Below, in pieces: positions 15,021 to 22,158 of a stretch of DNA of 35,395 bases. Position numbers and translations under genes: made by a program. The notes beneath the pieces were generated by a model. It worked only from the letters and a program-made list of their open reading frames with translations, was not told where the DNA came from and searched no databases. Numbering within the stretch: position 1 is the stretch's first letter; every line of letters starts with the position of its first letter. The DNA comes from Limisphaerales bacterium (GTDB lineage: Bacteria > Verrucomicrobiota > Verrucomicrobiia > Limisphaerales > SXTU01), in NCBI GenBank assembly GCA_009773355.1, contig WRPG01000078.1, positions 1-35,395 on the forward strand, written 5' to 3'.

Positions 15021-15338
15021 CACAGCAGGAGCGTTGAGATTTTTCCGAGTCGTTGGTGCTGGCGAGGGTTCAGCCAGTTCGGGTTTGCAGACTGTCAGCG
15101 ATGGGAGTATTTGAGAGTCGCACGCTGGCGCGGGTGCGAGTGCGCCAAGCGATTGGAACGATTCAGGTTTTTGTGAGTCAGGGTTTATGATGTTTGTTTT
15201 CCAAGACACGATGCTGTGGCCTAACCAGGGCGCTGCAGCGAACCGCCGCCCCGCTGGGCAGTTGGACGGTTCAGATAATTTGGCCGCGACTGTTGCAGCC
15301 GACCGGGCGTTTCCGGCGGCGGTCGCTGAGCTTGGTCG
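15015..15338 (+). mobile_element. Single integron gene cassette, about 324 bases
   Basis: The cassette is bounded by the G/TT crossover points at 15014/15015 and 15338/15339. It contains no long gene. On the plus strand (the usual cassette orientation) a 29-codon frame runs from ATG 15101 to the stop at 15188-15190, or 45 codons from TTG 15053. On the minus strand a 64-codon frame starts at GTG 15209 and stops inside the core site (15015-15017). Its first 14 bases with the core (15014-15027) are the exact complement of 15212-15225, just before and including the attC R'' box, so the excised circle would carry an extended attC arm. It may encode a small protein, an RNA, or nothing. Confidence 0.8.
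15053..15190 (+). CDS. Possible small cassette protein
   Basis: A 45-codon frame from TTG 15053 (GTG 15056 and ATG 15101 are alternatives), in the normal cassette orientation and ending 28 bases before the attC. The product is basic and Val/Arg/Leu-rich, with two similar segments (VLARVQPVRV and TLARVRVRQA). There is no clear ribosome site and no family I recognise. It may not be translated. Confidence 0.3.
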   Translation: MVLARVQPVRVCRLSAMGVFESRTLARVRVRQAIGTIQVFVSQGL

Positions 15339-15344
15339 TTAGGC
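15219..15344 (+). repeat. attC recombination site (126 bases)
   Basis: R'' box GCCTAAC (15219-15225) and R' box GTTAGGC (15338-15344) are perfect complements. Inside them the L'' box CAGCGAACCGCCGCC (15236-15250) pairs with L' GGCGGCGGTCGCTG (15315-15328), except for one extra A in L''. That is the extrahelical base integron integrases use to choose the strand. Unpaired spacers (about 10 and 9 bases) separate R from L, as in known attC sites. The loop is about 64 bases. Crossover is expected at 15338/15339. Confidence 0.92.
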
Positions 15345-16298
15345 GAGCTTCGCCGCCACCCACTTCTCCAGCTTGAGGGTGTCCACGGCGAAGAGGCGGA
15401 TGCCTTCGGCGAGCTTCTCGGTCGCCATCGCGTCCTCGTTGTGCTGCCAGCGGAACGCCTTTTCATCGAGGTGGATTTTCTCGCGCCCCAGTTGGGCGGC
15501 GGTGTCCGGGCTGAGCTTGCGGACGACCGCGCCATTGGTCTTCTGCATCTCCTCGAGCAACGCGGGGCTGATGGTGAGCAGGTCGCTGCCGGCGAGTTCG
15601 AGGATTTCCCCGACGTTGCGGAAGCTCGCGCCCATCACCTCGGTCGGGTGGCCGTGGCGCTTGTAGTAGTTGTAGATGGCGGTGACGGAGACGACGCCGG
15701 GGTCGTCCGCACCGGCGAAGTCCCGGCCGGCGCTCTTCTTGTGCCAGTCGAGGATGCGGCCCACGAAGGGGGAGATGAGCTGCACGCCGGCCTCGGCACA
15801 GGCGACGGCCTGGGCGAAGGAGAAGAGCAGGGTGAGGTTGCAATGGATGCCGTCGGCCTTGAGCTGCTCGGCGGCGCGGATGCCCTCCCAGGTGGAGGCG
15901 AGCTTGATGAGGACGCGCTCCTTGGGGATGCCGGCCTGCGCGTAGCGGGCGATGAGGGAGCGGGCCTTCGCGACGGAAGCGGCGGTGTCGAAGGAGAGCC
16001 GGGCGTCCACCTCGGTGGAGACGCGGTTGGGGACGATCTTGAGGATCTCGAGGCCGAAGGCGACGGCGATCTGGTCCATGGCCGCGCCGAGCAGCGCGCC
16101 GCCGGAGGCGGACTGCCGGGCGTCGGCGAGCGCCTGGTCCACGACGGCGGCATACTCGGGCATCTGGGCGGCCTTGAGGATGAGGCTGGGGTTGGTGGTG
16201 GCGTCGCGGGGCTGATACTTGCGGATGCTCTCGAAGTCGCCGGTGTCGGCGACGACGATGGTGTGCTGCTTGAGGCTGGCAAGGAGGTTGGTGCTCAT
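15339..16298 (-). CDS. tal: Transaldolase
   Basis: A 319-residue transaldolase of the classical TalB-length subfamily (E. coli TalB is 317). The Schiff-base lysine is Lys132 in [13 protein letters not shown]. Other family blocks are [10 protein letters not shown] (32-41), [20 protein letters not shown] and [10 protein letters not shown]. The enzyme moves a dihydroxyacetone unit between sedoheptulose 7-phosphate and glyceraldehyde 3-phosphate in the non-oxidative pentose phosphate pathway, in the cytoplasm. The protein is complete. Its TAA stop occupies 15341-15339, inside the attC R' core, so the integron cassette boundary falls exactly after the last base of the gene. It converges with the integron and diverges from the histidine kinase gene. 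Confidence 0.97.
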   Translation of the reverse strand: MSTNLLASLKQHTIVVADTGDFESIRKYQPRDATTNPSLILKAAQMPEYAAVVDQALADARQSASGGALLGAAMDQIAVAFGLEILKIVPNRVSTEVDARLSFDTAASVAKARSLIARYAQAGIPKERVLIKLASTWEGIRAAEQLKADGIHCNLTLLFSFAQAVACAEAGVQLISPFVGRILDWHKKSAGRDFAGADDPGVVSVTAIYNYYKRHGHPTEVMGASFRNVGEILELAGSDLLTISPALLEEMQKTNGAVVRKLSPDTAAQLGREKIHLDEKAFRWQHNEDAMATEKLAEGIRLFAVDTLKLEKWVAAKLA

Positions 16299-16452
16299 GG
16301 GGTGCGGAAGGTTGGGTTGGTGGCGCCGGGGTCAAAACCAGCGCTTCGCATTAACGGCGCAAGCCGCGCGCGGGTCAACTCTTTCCGCGCCGCGCCTTGC
16401 CAACCGGCACTTGATATCGCCCGGCGCGGCTCATAAGGTGCCGCCGACAATC

Positions 16453-17910
16453 ATGCCGCCCGTCCCCGTCAAGCCGCCACCCGCCCGCTCTCCCGGCGCA
16501 CTGCCTCCCCGCGCCGGAATGCCTCCCGCGCAGAAAGTCGGGGCCAAGGTCGTGCAGATCGTCCGGCCGCGCGTGCTCGCGGTGGACGACACGCCCGACG
16601 CGCTGCGGCAGCTCCGCGACTGCCTCAAGGCGCTCAACGCCGAGTGCTTCACCTGCGGCAGCGGCAACTCGGCGGTGGAGTTCCTCGGCAAGGAGCTGGT
16701 GGACCTGGCCATCGTGGACGTGTCCATGCCGGGCATGGACGGCTTCGAGGTCTGCCGCGCCATCAAGCACGACCCGCGCACGGCGGACATCCCGGTCATC
16801 CTGGTCACGGGCGACATCAAGTCCGAGGACACGAACCGCGGCATCGAGCTGGGCGCGTTTGACTACCTGACCAAGCCGGTGGACCCGCACGAATGCACCG
16901 TGCGCGTCCATGCCGCGCTCCAGATGAAGCGCCTGATGGAGGAGCTGAAAGTCCAGCTCATGGCCCCCGAGGAGCAGCGCCGCGCGCAGGCGGAGCTGAC
17001 GCAGAAGATGACGGACTTCCAGCACGGGATGACCACGACGCACTGGCAGAAGCGCTTCGGCCAGTTGGCGGCGTCGTTTGTGGACGACATCCATTTTCCC
17101 CTCGCCCACGCGCTGGCCAGCCTGCAAATCCTCATGGTGGACGAGCGGCTCAAGGACGACGTGCGCCAGCGGCTGCTGCTGCTACACGCGCAGTTCCGCA
17201 AGGTGAACGACCATTTGCGCCGGCTCATCAACATCTCCGTCTACAGCCGCAGCCCGCAACTGCTCCGCCCGGCGGAGCTGGTCGCCGACGTGACCCGGCT
17301 GCTGGAGCCGGAGTTCACCTATCACGGCATCGTCCTGGACTTGCAGCTCGACCCCACCATCGAGTGGTGGGGGATGCGCAGCGAAATCAGCCGCGCCATC
17401 CTCTATCTGCTGCACAACGCCATCGAGGCGCACACCGAGAAAGGCCCGGTCATCAAACGCCGCTTCGAGGACGAGGGCGACGAGGAACCGTCGAAAGATG
17501 ACCCGAACAAGGTGCCCATCATCATGGTGCTGGCGGAGCAGACCGGCGACACCATCGTCATCCAAATCCGCGACAACGGCCCCGGCATCCCGCCGGAGCT
17601 GCACGAGCGCATCTGGGATCCCTACTTCACCACCAAGACGCCGCCGCACACCGGGGCCGGCCTGCACCTGGCCCGCGCCATCGTCCGCGCGGCGGGCGGG
17701 GAGATCCAGTTGCAATCCCCCGGCCCCGCCTGCTCCACGCAGTTCTCCGTCGTCCTGCCGGTGAATGTCATCCTCGAGGAGCCGCCGGTCGAGGAAGCTC
17801 CGCCCGAGGAACCATCCCCAGAAGAGGCTGAACCCTCTCTGAGCGAGGAGGCTGACGCCGCCCTGACCGCCAGCCAGGCGCAGGAAGAGGAACCCGCCGC
17901 CCAGGCCTGA
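16453..17910 (+). CDS. Response regulator-histidine kinase hybrid (REC first)
   Basis: A 486-residue signalling protein. After a Pro-rich leader (1-30), a receiver domain spans about 38-155, with acidic VDDT (45-48), phospho-acceptor Asp89 (IVDVSMPGMDG) and Lys141 (YLTKP). A linker coiled coil follows. The dimerisation/phosphotransfer region has the candidate His214 in SFVDDIHFPLAHALASL. The ATPase domain has Asn322 (YLLHNAIEAH), DNGPG (374-378) and a GAGLHLAR lid. The C-terminus (about 440-486) is an acidic Glu/Pro tail. No transmembrane or sensor domain is visible, so it is probably cytoplasmic and driven by phosphotransfer or a partner. ATG 16453 is chosen; the frame upstream is not protein-like. 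No regulator gene is adjacent, making it an orphan. Confidence 0.88.
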   Translation: MPPVPVKPPPARSPGALPPRAGMPPAQKVGAKVVQIVRPRVLAVDDTPDALRQLRDCLKALNAECFTCGSGNSAVEFLGKELVDLAIVDVSMPGMDGFEVCRAIKHDPRTADIPVILVTGDIKSEDTNRGIELGAFDYLTKPVDPHECTVRVHAALQMKRLMEELKVQLMAPEEQRRAQAELTQKMTDFQHGMTTTHWQKRFGQLAASFVDDIHFPLAHALASLQILMVDERLKDDVRQRLLLLHAQFRKVNDHLRRLINISVYSRSPQLLRPAELVADVTRLLEPEFTYHGIVLDLQLDPTIEWWGMRSEISRAILYLLHNAIEAHTEKGPVIKRRFEDEGDEEPSKDDPNKVPIIMVLAEQTGDTIVIQIRDNGPGIPPELHERIWDPYFTTKTPPHTGAGLHLARAIVRAAGGEIQLQSPGPACSTQFSVVLPVNVILEEPPVEEAPPEEPSPEEAEPSLSEEADAALTASQAQEEEPAAQA

Positions 17911-17919
17911 GACTTCGGC

Positions 17920-18699
17920 TCAGGCCAGCTCCACGCGGACCAGCACGATTTCGTCCGCCGACTCCCCGTAAGCGCCCCGCGCGGCGACGAGCCTCTCCGG
18001 CGCGCACACCAGCGAGTTTCCAATGCACTTCCGGCCCGCCCATTCGCCCGCCGTGACGGGGCCGACGTTGCTGCATCCGGCGATCCACACGCCCAAGTCC
18101 CGCGCCACCGGGCCGTAGTTGTCGAGCCAGAGCCGGCCGTAAGGTTCGCGCGTGTTGTCATGGTCCGCCGGCACCGCCCACGCGCACGGCGAAAGGATGA
18201 ACCGCGCGCCCATCAACGCCAGCGAGCGGCTGATGACCTGCCCCGGCGCAAAGCCGTCCGCGCAAATCATCAGCCCCGCCCGGCCCCACGGCGTCTCCGC
18301 GACGCCGAGGCGGTCGCCGACCGAGTAAAGCTCCCGCGCGAAGTCCAGCTCGCTGATCTTCCGGTGATGCAGGATGACTTCGCCGCGCGGGTCAACGAGC
18401 ACCGCTGCGTTGAACCACCGATCCCCCGCGCGCTCGACCAGTCCAGCGCAAACGAACACGCCGTGCTGCTTCGCAGCCGCGCACAGCCGACGGCAGGCAT
18501 CGCCATGTGGAATCTCGCCAGCAAACTCTCGCGCTGACGGATGCGACCAGCCGCAGTCCAGCGCTTCCGGCAGCAGCACGATGTCCGCGCCTTGTGCGGC
18601 GGCGGTGGCGATGCGTGCTTCGGCTCGTGCCAGATTCCCGGCCACCTCACCCGGCGTGACGAGCATCTGCGCGAGCGCGAGGTTGAAAGATTGTCTCAT
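17920..18699 (-). CDS. Carbon-nitrogen hydrolase (nitrilase superfamily)
   Basis: A 259-residue nitrilase-superfamily enzyme with the complete catalytic triad: Glu45 (VLLPEALDCGW), Lys114 (LHHRKISELD) and Cys146 (GLMICADGFAP). The length is that of the amidase branches (nitrilase-like, carbamoyl-putrescine or omega-amidase types). It hydrolyses a non-peptide C-N bond, most often an amide, in the cytoplasm; the substrate is not readable. ATG 18699 is chosen because the protein-like sequence (QSFNLALAQM) starts there; the longer frame to 18795 runs into a palindromic repeat. It converges with the histidine kinase gene with only 9 bases between stops, and it follows the glycosyltransferase gene on the same strand. 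Confidence 0.92.
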   Translation of the reverse strand: MRQSFNLALAQMLVTPGEVAGNLARAEARIATAAAQGADIVLLPEALDCGWSHPSAREFAGEIPHGDACRRLCAAAKQHGVFVCAGLVERAGDRWFNAAVLVDPRGEVILHHRKISELDFARELYSVGDRLGVAETPWGRAGLMICADGFAPGQVISRSLALMGARFILSPCAWAVPADHDNTREPYGRLWLDNYGPVARDLGVWIAGCSNVGPVTAGEWAGRKCIGNSLVCAPERLVAARGAYGESADEIVLVRVELA

Positions 18700-18722
18700 G
18701 AACGTGCGAGATTTGGCCGCGC

Positions 18723-18868
18723 GGAGCGCCGGCTTGCAGCCGGCTTTGCGCGAGCGACGCGGCGGGCAGGCCGCTTCTGCCAAAGGCCGTGACAATGGGG
18801 CGGCACTTCTTTCACTGATGCGCGTCCTGGCTTCATCAAGCGGTAAGCCGGCTGCAAGCCGGCGCTCC
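18723..18868. repeat. Palindromic element with perfect 24-base ends
   Basis: Arms at 18723-18746 and 18845-18868 are perfect inverted complements; each is also palindromic internally (GCCGGCTTGCAGCCGGC). They enclose about 98 bases of unique sequence with no gene. It lies between the nitrilase start and the glycosyltransferase stop. The intact ends suggest recent arrival. Confidence 0.93.
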
Positions 18869-18882
18869 GGTCGCAGTCGTGC

Positions 18883-20037
18883 TCACCGGCGACGCCGCTC
18901 CAGCATCGTCCGCAAATGCCCCATGGCCGTCGCGCCGGACACGCCCCAGTTCAGCCGCGTCTCGTATTCACGGAAGGCCGAGCGGGCCAGCAACTCGTAG
19001 CCCGCGTAGTTCGTGAAGTGCTGGCGGATGAACGCCGCGTATTCGCCCGGCGGCGAACCGAGGGGGAATGTCTTGCCGTTGCCACCATCCCGAATCGCCG
19101 TCGGGATGCCGCCCGCCCGCGTCGCCAGACTCGGCACGCCAAAGGACGCCGCTTCACAGAACACGATGCCAAACGCCTCCGCCCGCGACGGCAGGATGAG
19201 AAAATGCGACTCGGCGATGAGGTCGTTGAACTGCTTGAGGCCCACCGGATCGCTCTTGTTGATGAAACCCGTCTTGCGCACGAACGGCGGCAGCGCTTTC
19301 CCTTCCGGCGGCTGCGAGCCGATGAGCGTGAGCGTCGTGGGCAAGCCGGACTGGTTCAATTCCTCGGCCACCGCCACCGCCGTGTCGCCGCCCTTTCGCG
19401 CCCAGACTTTGCCGAGGAACAGCAGATTGCACCGGTCCTTGGGCCGCGCGGCGATGAGCTTGTCCACGTCAGCAGCGGTGCGGTCGCACTGAATGTTCGC
19501 GCCGAAGGGGATGACCTTCACCTTGTCCGGGGCCGCGCCGTAGAGGTTGATGGCCGCGTCGCGCGCCCAGTCGCAGGCGTAGAAAACCAAGTCCGCGCGT
19601 TGCAGCGCCCGCCGCTCGTAGTCGTGCCCGCGCCGGACGGCAAACGGGTTCAGGCTCTGGAAATACGGATACGCGCCCAACATGCAGCCGAAGTTCGAGT
19701 CGCTCCAATACGCGATGGGCAGGTCGCTCTCGACCTCGGAGAGCAGCTCGGTGTGCGTGGCGAGAATCACGTCGGCGTCGAGGCCGCGCAGCTTCTCCGT
19801 CACCTGCCGGCCCCAGCCGCGCACGATGGACGGCTCGCGGTTTTCGAGGAGCTGCTTGCCAAAGAGATTCCAAAACCGGCGCTCCACGCCCATGAACGGC
19901 GACACCTCCGACTCCAGCGGGCCGAGGTAATGAATCTTCGCCCCGTGCGGCTTGAGCGACTCCGCGATGTAGTGCGAGAGGCCCGACCAGCTCTTGAGGT
20001 TGTGCGGGTCGTCACCCGTGACGTAGGCGATGTTCAT
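18883..20037 (-). CDS. Glycosyltransferase family 4-like protein
   Basis: A 384-residue GT-B glycosyltransferase. The C-terminal half carries the GT1/GT4 nucleotide-sugar signature: SRAEAFGIVFCEAASFGVPSLATRAGGIPTAI, with the conserved E-x7-E spacing. The central CNLLFLGKVWARKGGDTAV is the usual first strand of the second Rossmann domain. The N-terminus begins MNIAYVTGDDPHNLKSWSG, a typical acceptor-domain start, and supports ATG 20037 over the upstream frame. No signal peptide or membrane helix is present, so it is cytosolic or peripheral. Donor and acceptor sugars are unknown. The nearest carbohydrate-linked neighbours are the VanZ-like and methyltransferase genes upstream on the same strand, hinting at a small cell-surface glycan group. 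Confidence 0.92.
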   Translation of the reverse strand: MNIAYVTGDDPHNLKSWSGLSHYIAESLKPHGAKIHYLGPLESEVSPFMGVERRFWNLFGKQLLENREPSIVRGWGRQVTEKLRGLDADVILATHTELLSEVESDLPIAYWSDSNFGCMLGAYPYFQSLNPFAVRRGHDYERRALQRADLVFYACDWARDAAINLYGAAPDKVKVIPFGANIQCDRTAADVDKLIAARPKDRCNLLFLGKVWARKGGDTAVAVAEELNQSGLPTTLTLIGSQPPEGKALPPFVRKTGFINKSDPVGLKQFNDLIAESHFLILPSRAEAFGIVFCEAASFGVPSLATRAGGIPTAIRDGGNGKTFPLGSPPGEYAAFIRQHFTNYAGYELLARSAFREYETRLNWGVSGATAMGHLRTMLERRRR

Positions 20038-20057
20038 GCGCAGCGGCGGGAGGATTA

Positions 20058-20139
20058 AACCACGAATGGACACGAATGGACACGAAGGATTCAGGCTGCC
20101 GCCGACAGGATTCGTGTTCCTTCGTGTCCATTCGTGGTT
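20058..20139. repeat. Palindromic repeat, family A, copy 2
   Basis: Arms 20058-20086 and 20111-20139 pair with about two mismatches and share AACCACGAATGGACACGAAT with copy 1 at 2929. It fills the gap between the VanZ-like and glycosyltransferase genes. Confidence 0.93.
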
Positions 20140-20142
20140 GCT

Positions 20143-21093
20143 TCAGTCGTCCTTCGCTTCAAGGTGAACGTTGTCCAAGAACCAAAACCGCTGCGGCTCG
20201 CCATCACCGGTGAAGACTGCCACCCGGCGGATGGACTTGAGATTCAGCCGGCGCCCCTTCGGCCCACGCTCGATCTCCACAGTCGGGACGCGGAGGCGGT
20301 TCCAGCCACGCGTCAGTTCAAAGCCCCGCTCGAAGCGTTCCGCAAGTTTGGCTGCGTCTTGGTCGTCGTCCAGGCGCACGAAGAGCGTGAACGGCTCGCG
20401 CGGGTTAAACACTTCCAGCACCAGCGCTCGAAACGGCGTCCAGTCCTTGTCGCCTGCCGAGTAATTCACACCGGCCCAATCCCCGGCCCCGCCCGCGACC
20501 CGCAGCGATTGCTCGCCGGTTGAAGCGCGGGCGCGCGTCAAAGTGGCGTTTGTCGGATGCCCGCGCGAGCCGCCCTGCGGACGCCATAGCTTCAACTCCG
20601 CCTCATGCTCGAAATCTCCAAGCGATGGAAAGTTTGCCTGCCGCCAGCGGATGCCGCGCCACTCCTCGTAGGCGGGCCAGAGCGCGACCGTCAGCGCCAC
20701 CGCGAGCGCAACGGCGTGACCACCGCGCCACAACCACTTCCCCGAGCGCCGCCACGCTGCAATTCCCGTGAGCGCCAAACCCGTTCCAATCGCGCCATTG
20801 ACGGCATCGCCCAGACTCCGCGACCGCCCGAAGAATGGCTGAAGCAGTTCCACCGCCACCGCAAACCCGAACGCCAGCGCGAAGGCCAGCGCGTTGCGGC
20901 GGGTCGTCGGCTGCACCCGCTCCGGCAGCGCGTAGAGCAGCACTGCCGCCAGCCAGGCCCACATCGGGATGTGCCCCACGTCGAATACATGGCCCCAGAA
21001 GCGGGCGTCCACCCGCACGCGCACCGGCCCGAAGCACGCCGCCGTGAGCACCGCCAGCGTGACCGCTAGCACGATGGATTTGCGGAACATCAT
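20143..21093 (-). CDS. VanZ-like membrane protein fused to a C-terminal beta-rich domain
   Basis: A 316-residue protein with two parts. Residues about 1-140 form a VanZ-like membrane domain: four to five hydrophobic helices, the motif FDVGHIPMWAWLAAVLL (37-53) and the typical AVELLQPFFGRSRSLGDAVNGAIGTGL (80-106). Residues about 150-316 are soluble and beta-rich (LRVAGGAGDWAGVNYSAG, FTLFVRLDDDQDA, FWFLDNVHLEAKDD) and look like a jelly-roll carbohydrate-binding or CIA30-like domain on the outer face. VanZ proteins give low-level teicoplanin resistance in enterococci, but most bacterial VanZ-like proteins have no assigned role. I chose ATG 21093 (MMFRKS). It lies between methyltransferase and glycosyltransferase genes, so an envelope-glycan role is plausible. 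Confidence 0.82.
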   Translation of the reverse strand: MMFRKSIVLAVTLAVLTAACFGPVRVRVDARFWGHVFDVGHIPMWAWLAAVLLYALPERVQPTTRRNALAFALAFGFAVAVELLQPFFGRSRSLGDAVNGAIGTGLALTGIAAWRRSGKWLWRGGHAVALAVALTVALWPAYEEWRGIRWRQANFPSLGDFEHEAELKLWRPQGGSRGHPTNATLTRARASTGEQSLRVAGGAGDWAGVNYSAGDKDWTPFRALVLEVFNPREPFTLFVRLDDDQDAAKLAERFERGFELTRGWNRLRVPTVEIERGPKGRRLNLKSIRRVAVFTGDGEPQRFWFLDNVHLEAKDD

Positions 21094-21103
21094 AGCGTCA
21101 TCC

Positions 21104-21173
21104 GTAGGAGACGACGTGAGGAGTCTCTGACCTTGTTCCGCGTTGGATTGAGACTCCTCACGTCGTCTCCTAC
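21104..21173. repeat. Palindromic element with perfect 24-base ends (GTAGGAGACGACGTGAGG type)
   Basis: Arms 21104-21127 and 21150-21173 are perfect inverted complements around a 22-base loop. It sits between the methyltransferase stop (21182) and the VanZ-like start (21093). The transcript could form a very stable hairpin that limits read-through. Confidence 0.95.
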
Positions 21174-21181
21174 ACAGGGCT

Positions 21182-22000
21182 TCACTTGCGCACGAGCATC
21201 GTGACGCCAAGGAAGAGCCGCCGGCTGATGGCCTTGCGCAGCTTCACCGGCAGCGCGCCGACGCACGCCTCGACGCTGAACGTCAGCGCGTTCCACAAGC
21301 CGCTCTGGCGGCACTTGCCGAAGCGGTAGGTGAACGCCTCGGAGAAACCCACGCGCCGCACCAGCGCGTTCATTTCGCGGTAGGTCCACTCCTTCAAGTG
21401 CATTCCCTCCGCCTCGTCCGCGAAGATGAACGACGCGTCGTGCGGACCGGAGTATTTGTGCGGCGTGTCAAAGACATAGACTCCGCCGGGCCGCAGCACG
21501 CGGAGCACGGTGCGGAAATGGTCCTCGTGGTCGTCGGGGTGGACGTGCTCAAGGAACTGGTAGCTGAACGCCATGTCCACCGAGTTGTCCGGCAGGTTCA
21601 GCGTGTAGCCGTCGTAGGTCTCGAAGTGGAAATTCTTCGGCGCGTTCTGCTGGCCGCCGCTCTGGTCGGAGATGTCGAGCGCGATGACCTTCTCGACATG
21701 CTGGCACATCTCATAGGCCAGCCGGCAGTCGCCCGGCGCGATTTCCATGAACGTCTTCACGCCGGCAAGGTGCGGACGGAGGATGTTCATCCGGGCCGCC
21801 ACGGCGCGACGGCTGTATTCCTCGGTGTCACGGCGCGTGAGGCGCGGATGGTCGGGCACGCGGCGGAACAGCTCGTCGTAAAGCTCCGCGAAGAGCGTCG
21901 TGCGCTGGGCGCGGGTGGAATTCATCAGCCGCCCGTGCAGGTCCTTCTCGACCTCGTATTGGCGGCGCAGCGACTCCAGCGGGCGATTGTCTTCGGACAT
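21182..22000 (-). CDS. Class I SAM-dependent methyltransferase
   Basis: A 272-residue protein with a Rossmann-type methyltransferase core: motif I FMEIAPGDCRLAYEM, the acidic end of strand 2 VIALDISDQ, and the later strand DMAFSYQFLEHVHPDDH with the usual LRPGGVYVFDTPH. The UbiE/Methyltransf_11 families have this shape. A helical N-terminal region of about 80 residues precedes it. The substrate is unknown; an O-methylation of a glycan or lipid would fit the neighbouring VanZ-like and glycosyltransferase genes, but this is inference. ATG 22000 (MSEDNRPLESL) is chosen; the upstream frame translates a palindromic repeat and ends at the rmuC stop. It is downstream of rmuC on the same strand. Confidence 0.88.
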   Translation of the reverse strand: MSEDNRPLESLRRQYEVEKDLHGRLMNSTRAQRTTLFAELYDELFRRVPDHPRLTRRDTEEYSRRAVAARMNILRPHLAGVKTFMEIAPGDCRLAYEMCQHVEKVIALDISDQSGGQQNAPKNFHFETYDGYTLNLPDNSVDMAFSYQFLEHVHPDDHEDHFRTVLRVLRPGGVYVFDTPHKYSGPHDASFIFADEAEGMHLKEWTYREMNALVRRVGFSEAFTYRFGKCRQSGLWNALTFSVEACVGALPVKLRKAISRRLFLGVTMLVRK

Positions 22001-22069
22001 GCGGCGGTTGCGTTGGGCGGAGTTTCCGAGCGGGGCGGAGGCGGAGCAAGGATTTTCCAGCGACCTGCT

Positions 22070-22142
22070 GGTGGGGCGAGCGTCCTCGCGAGCCGTCTGC
22101 CTGACAGCATAAAACCCGGCTCGCGGGGACGCTCGCCCCACC
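22070..22142. repeat. Palindromic repeat, family C, copy 2 (inverted relative to copy 1)
   Basis: Arms 22070-22094 and 22118-22142. The left arm equals the reverse complement of the right arm of the copy at 7310-7384, and vice versa, base for base over 25 bases. It lies between rmuC and the methyltransferase. Confidence 0.93.
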
Positions 22143-22158
22143 AAGTGCCGTCGGCAGC

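Noticed and set aside
15014-15225. A second attC site pointing the other way
   Set aside because: It has GTTAGGC first and GCCTAAC last, the reverse of attC polarity, so it is the cassette body between recombination points.
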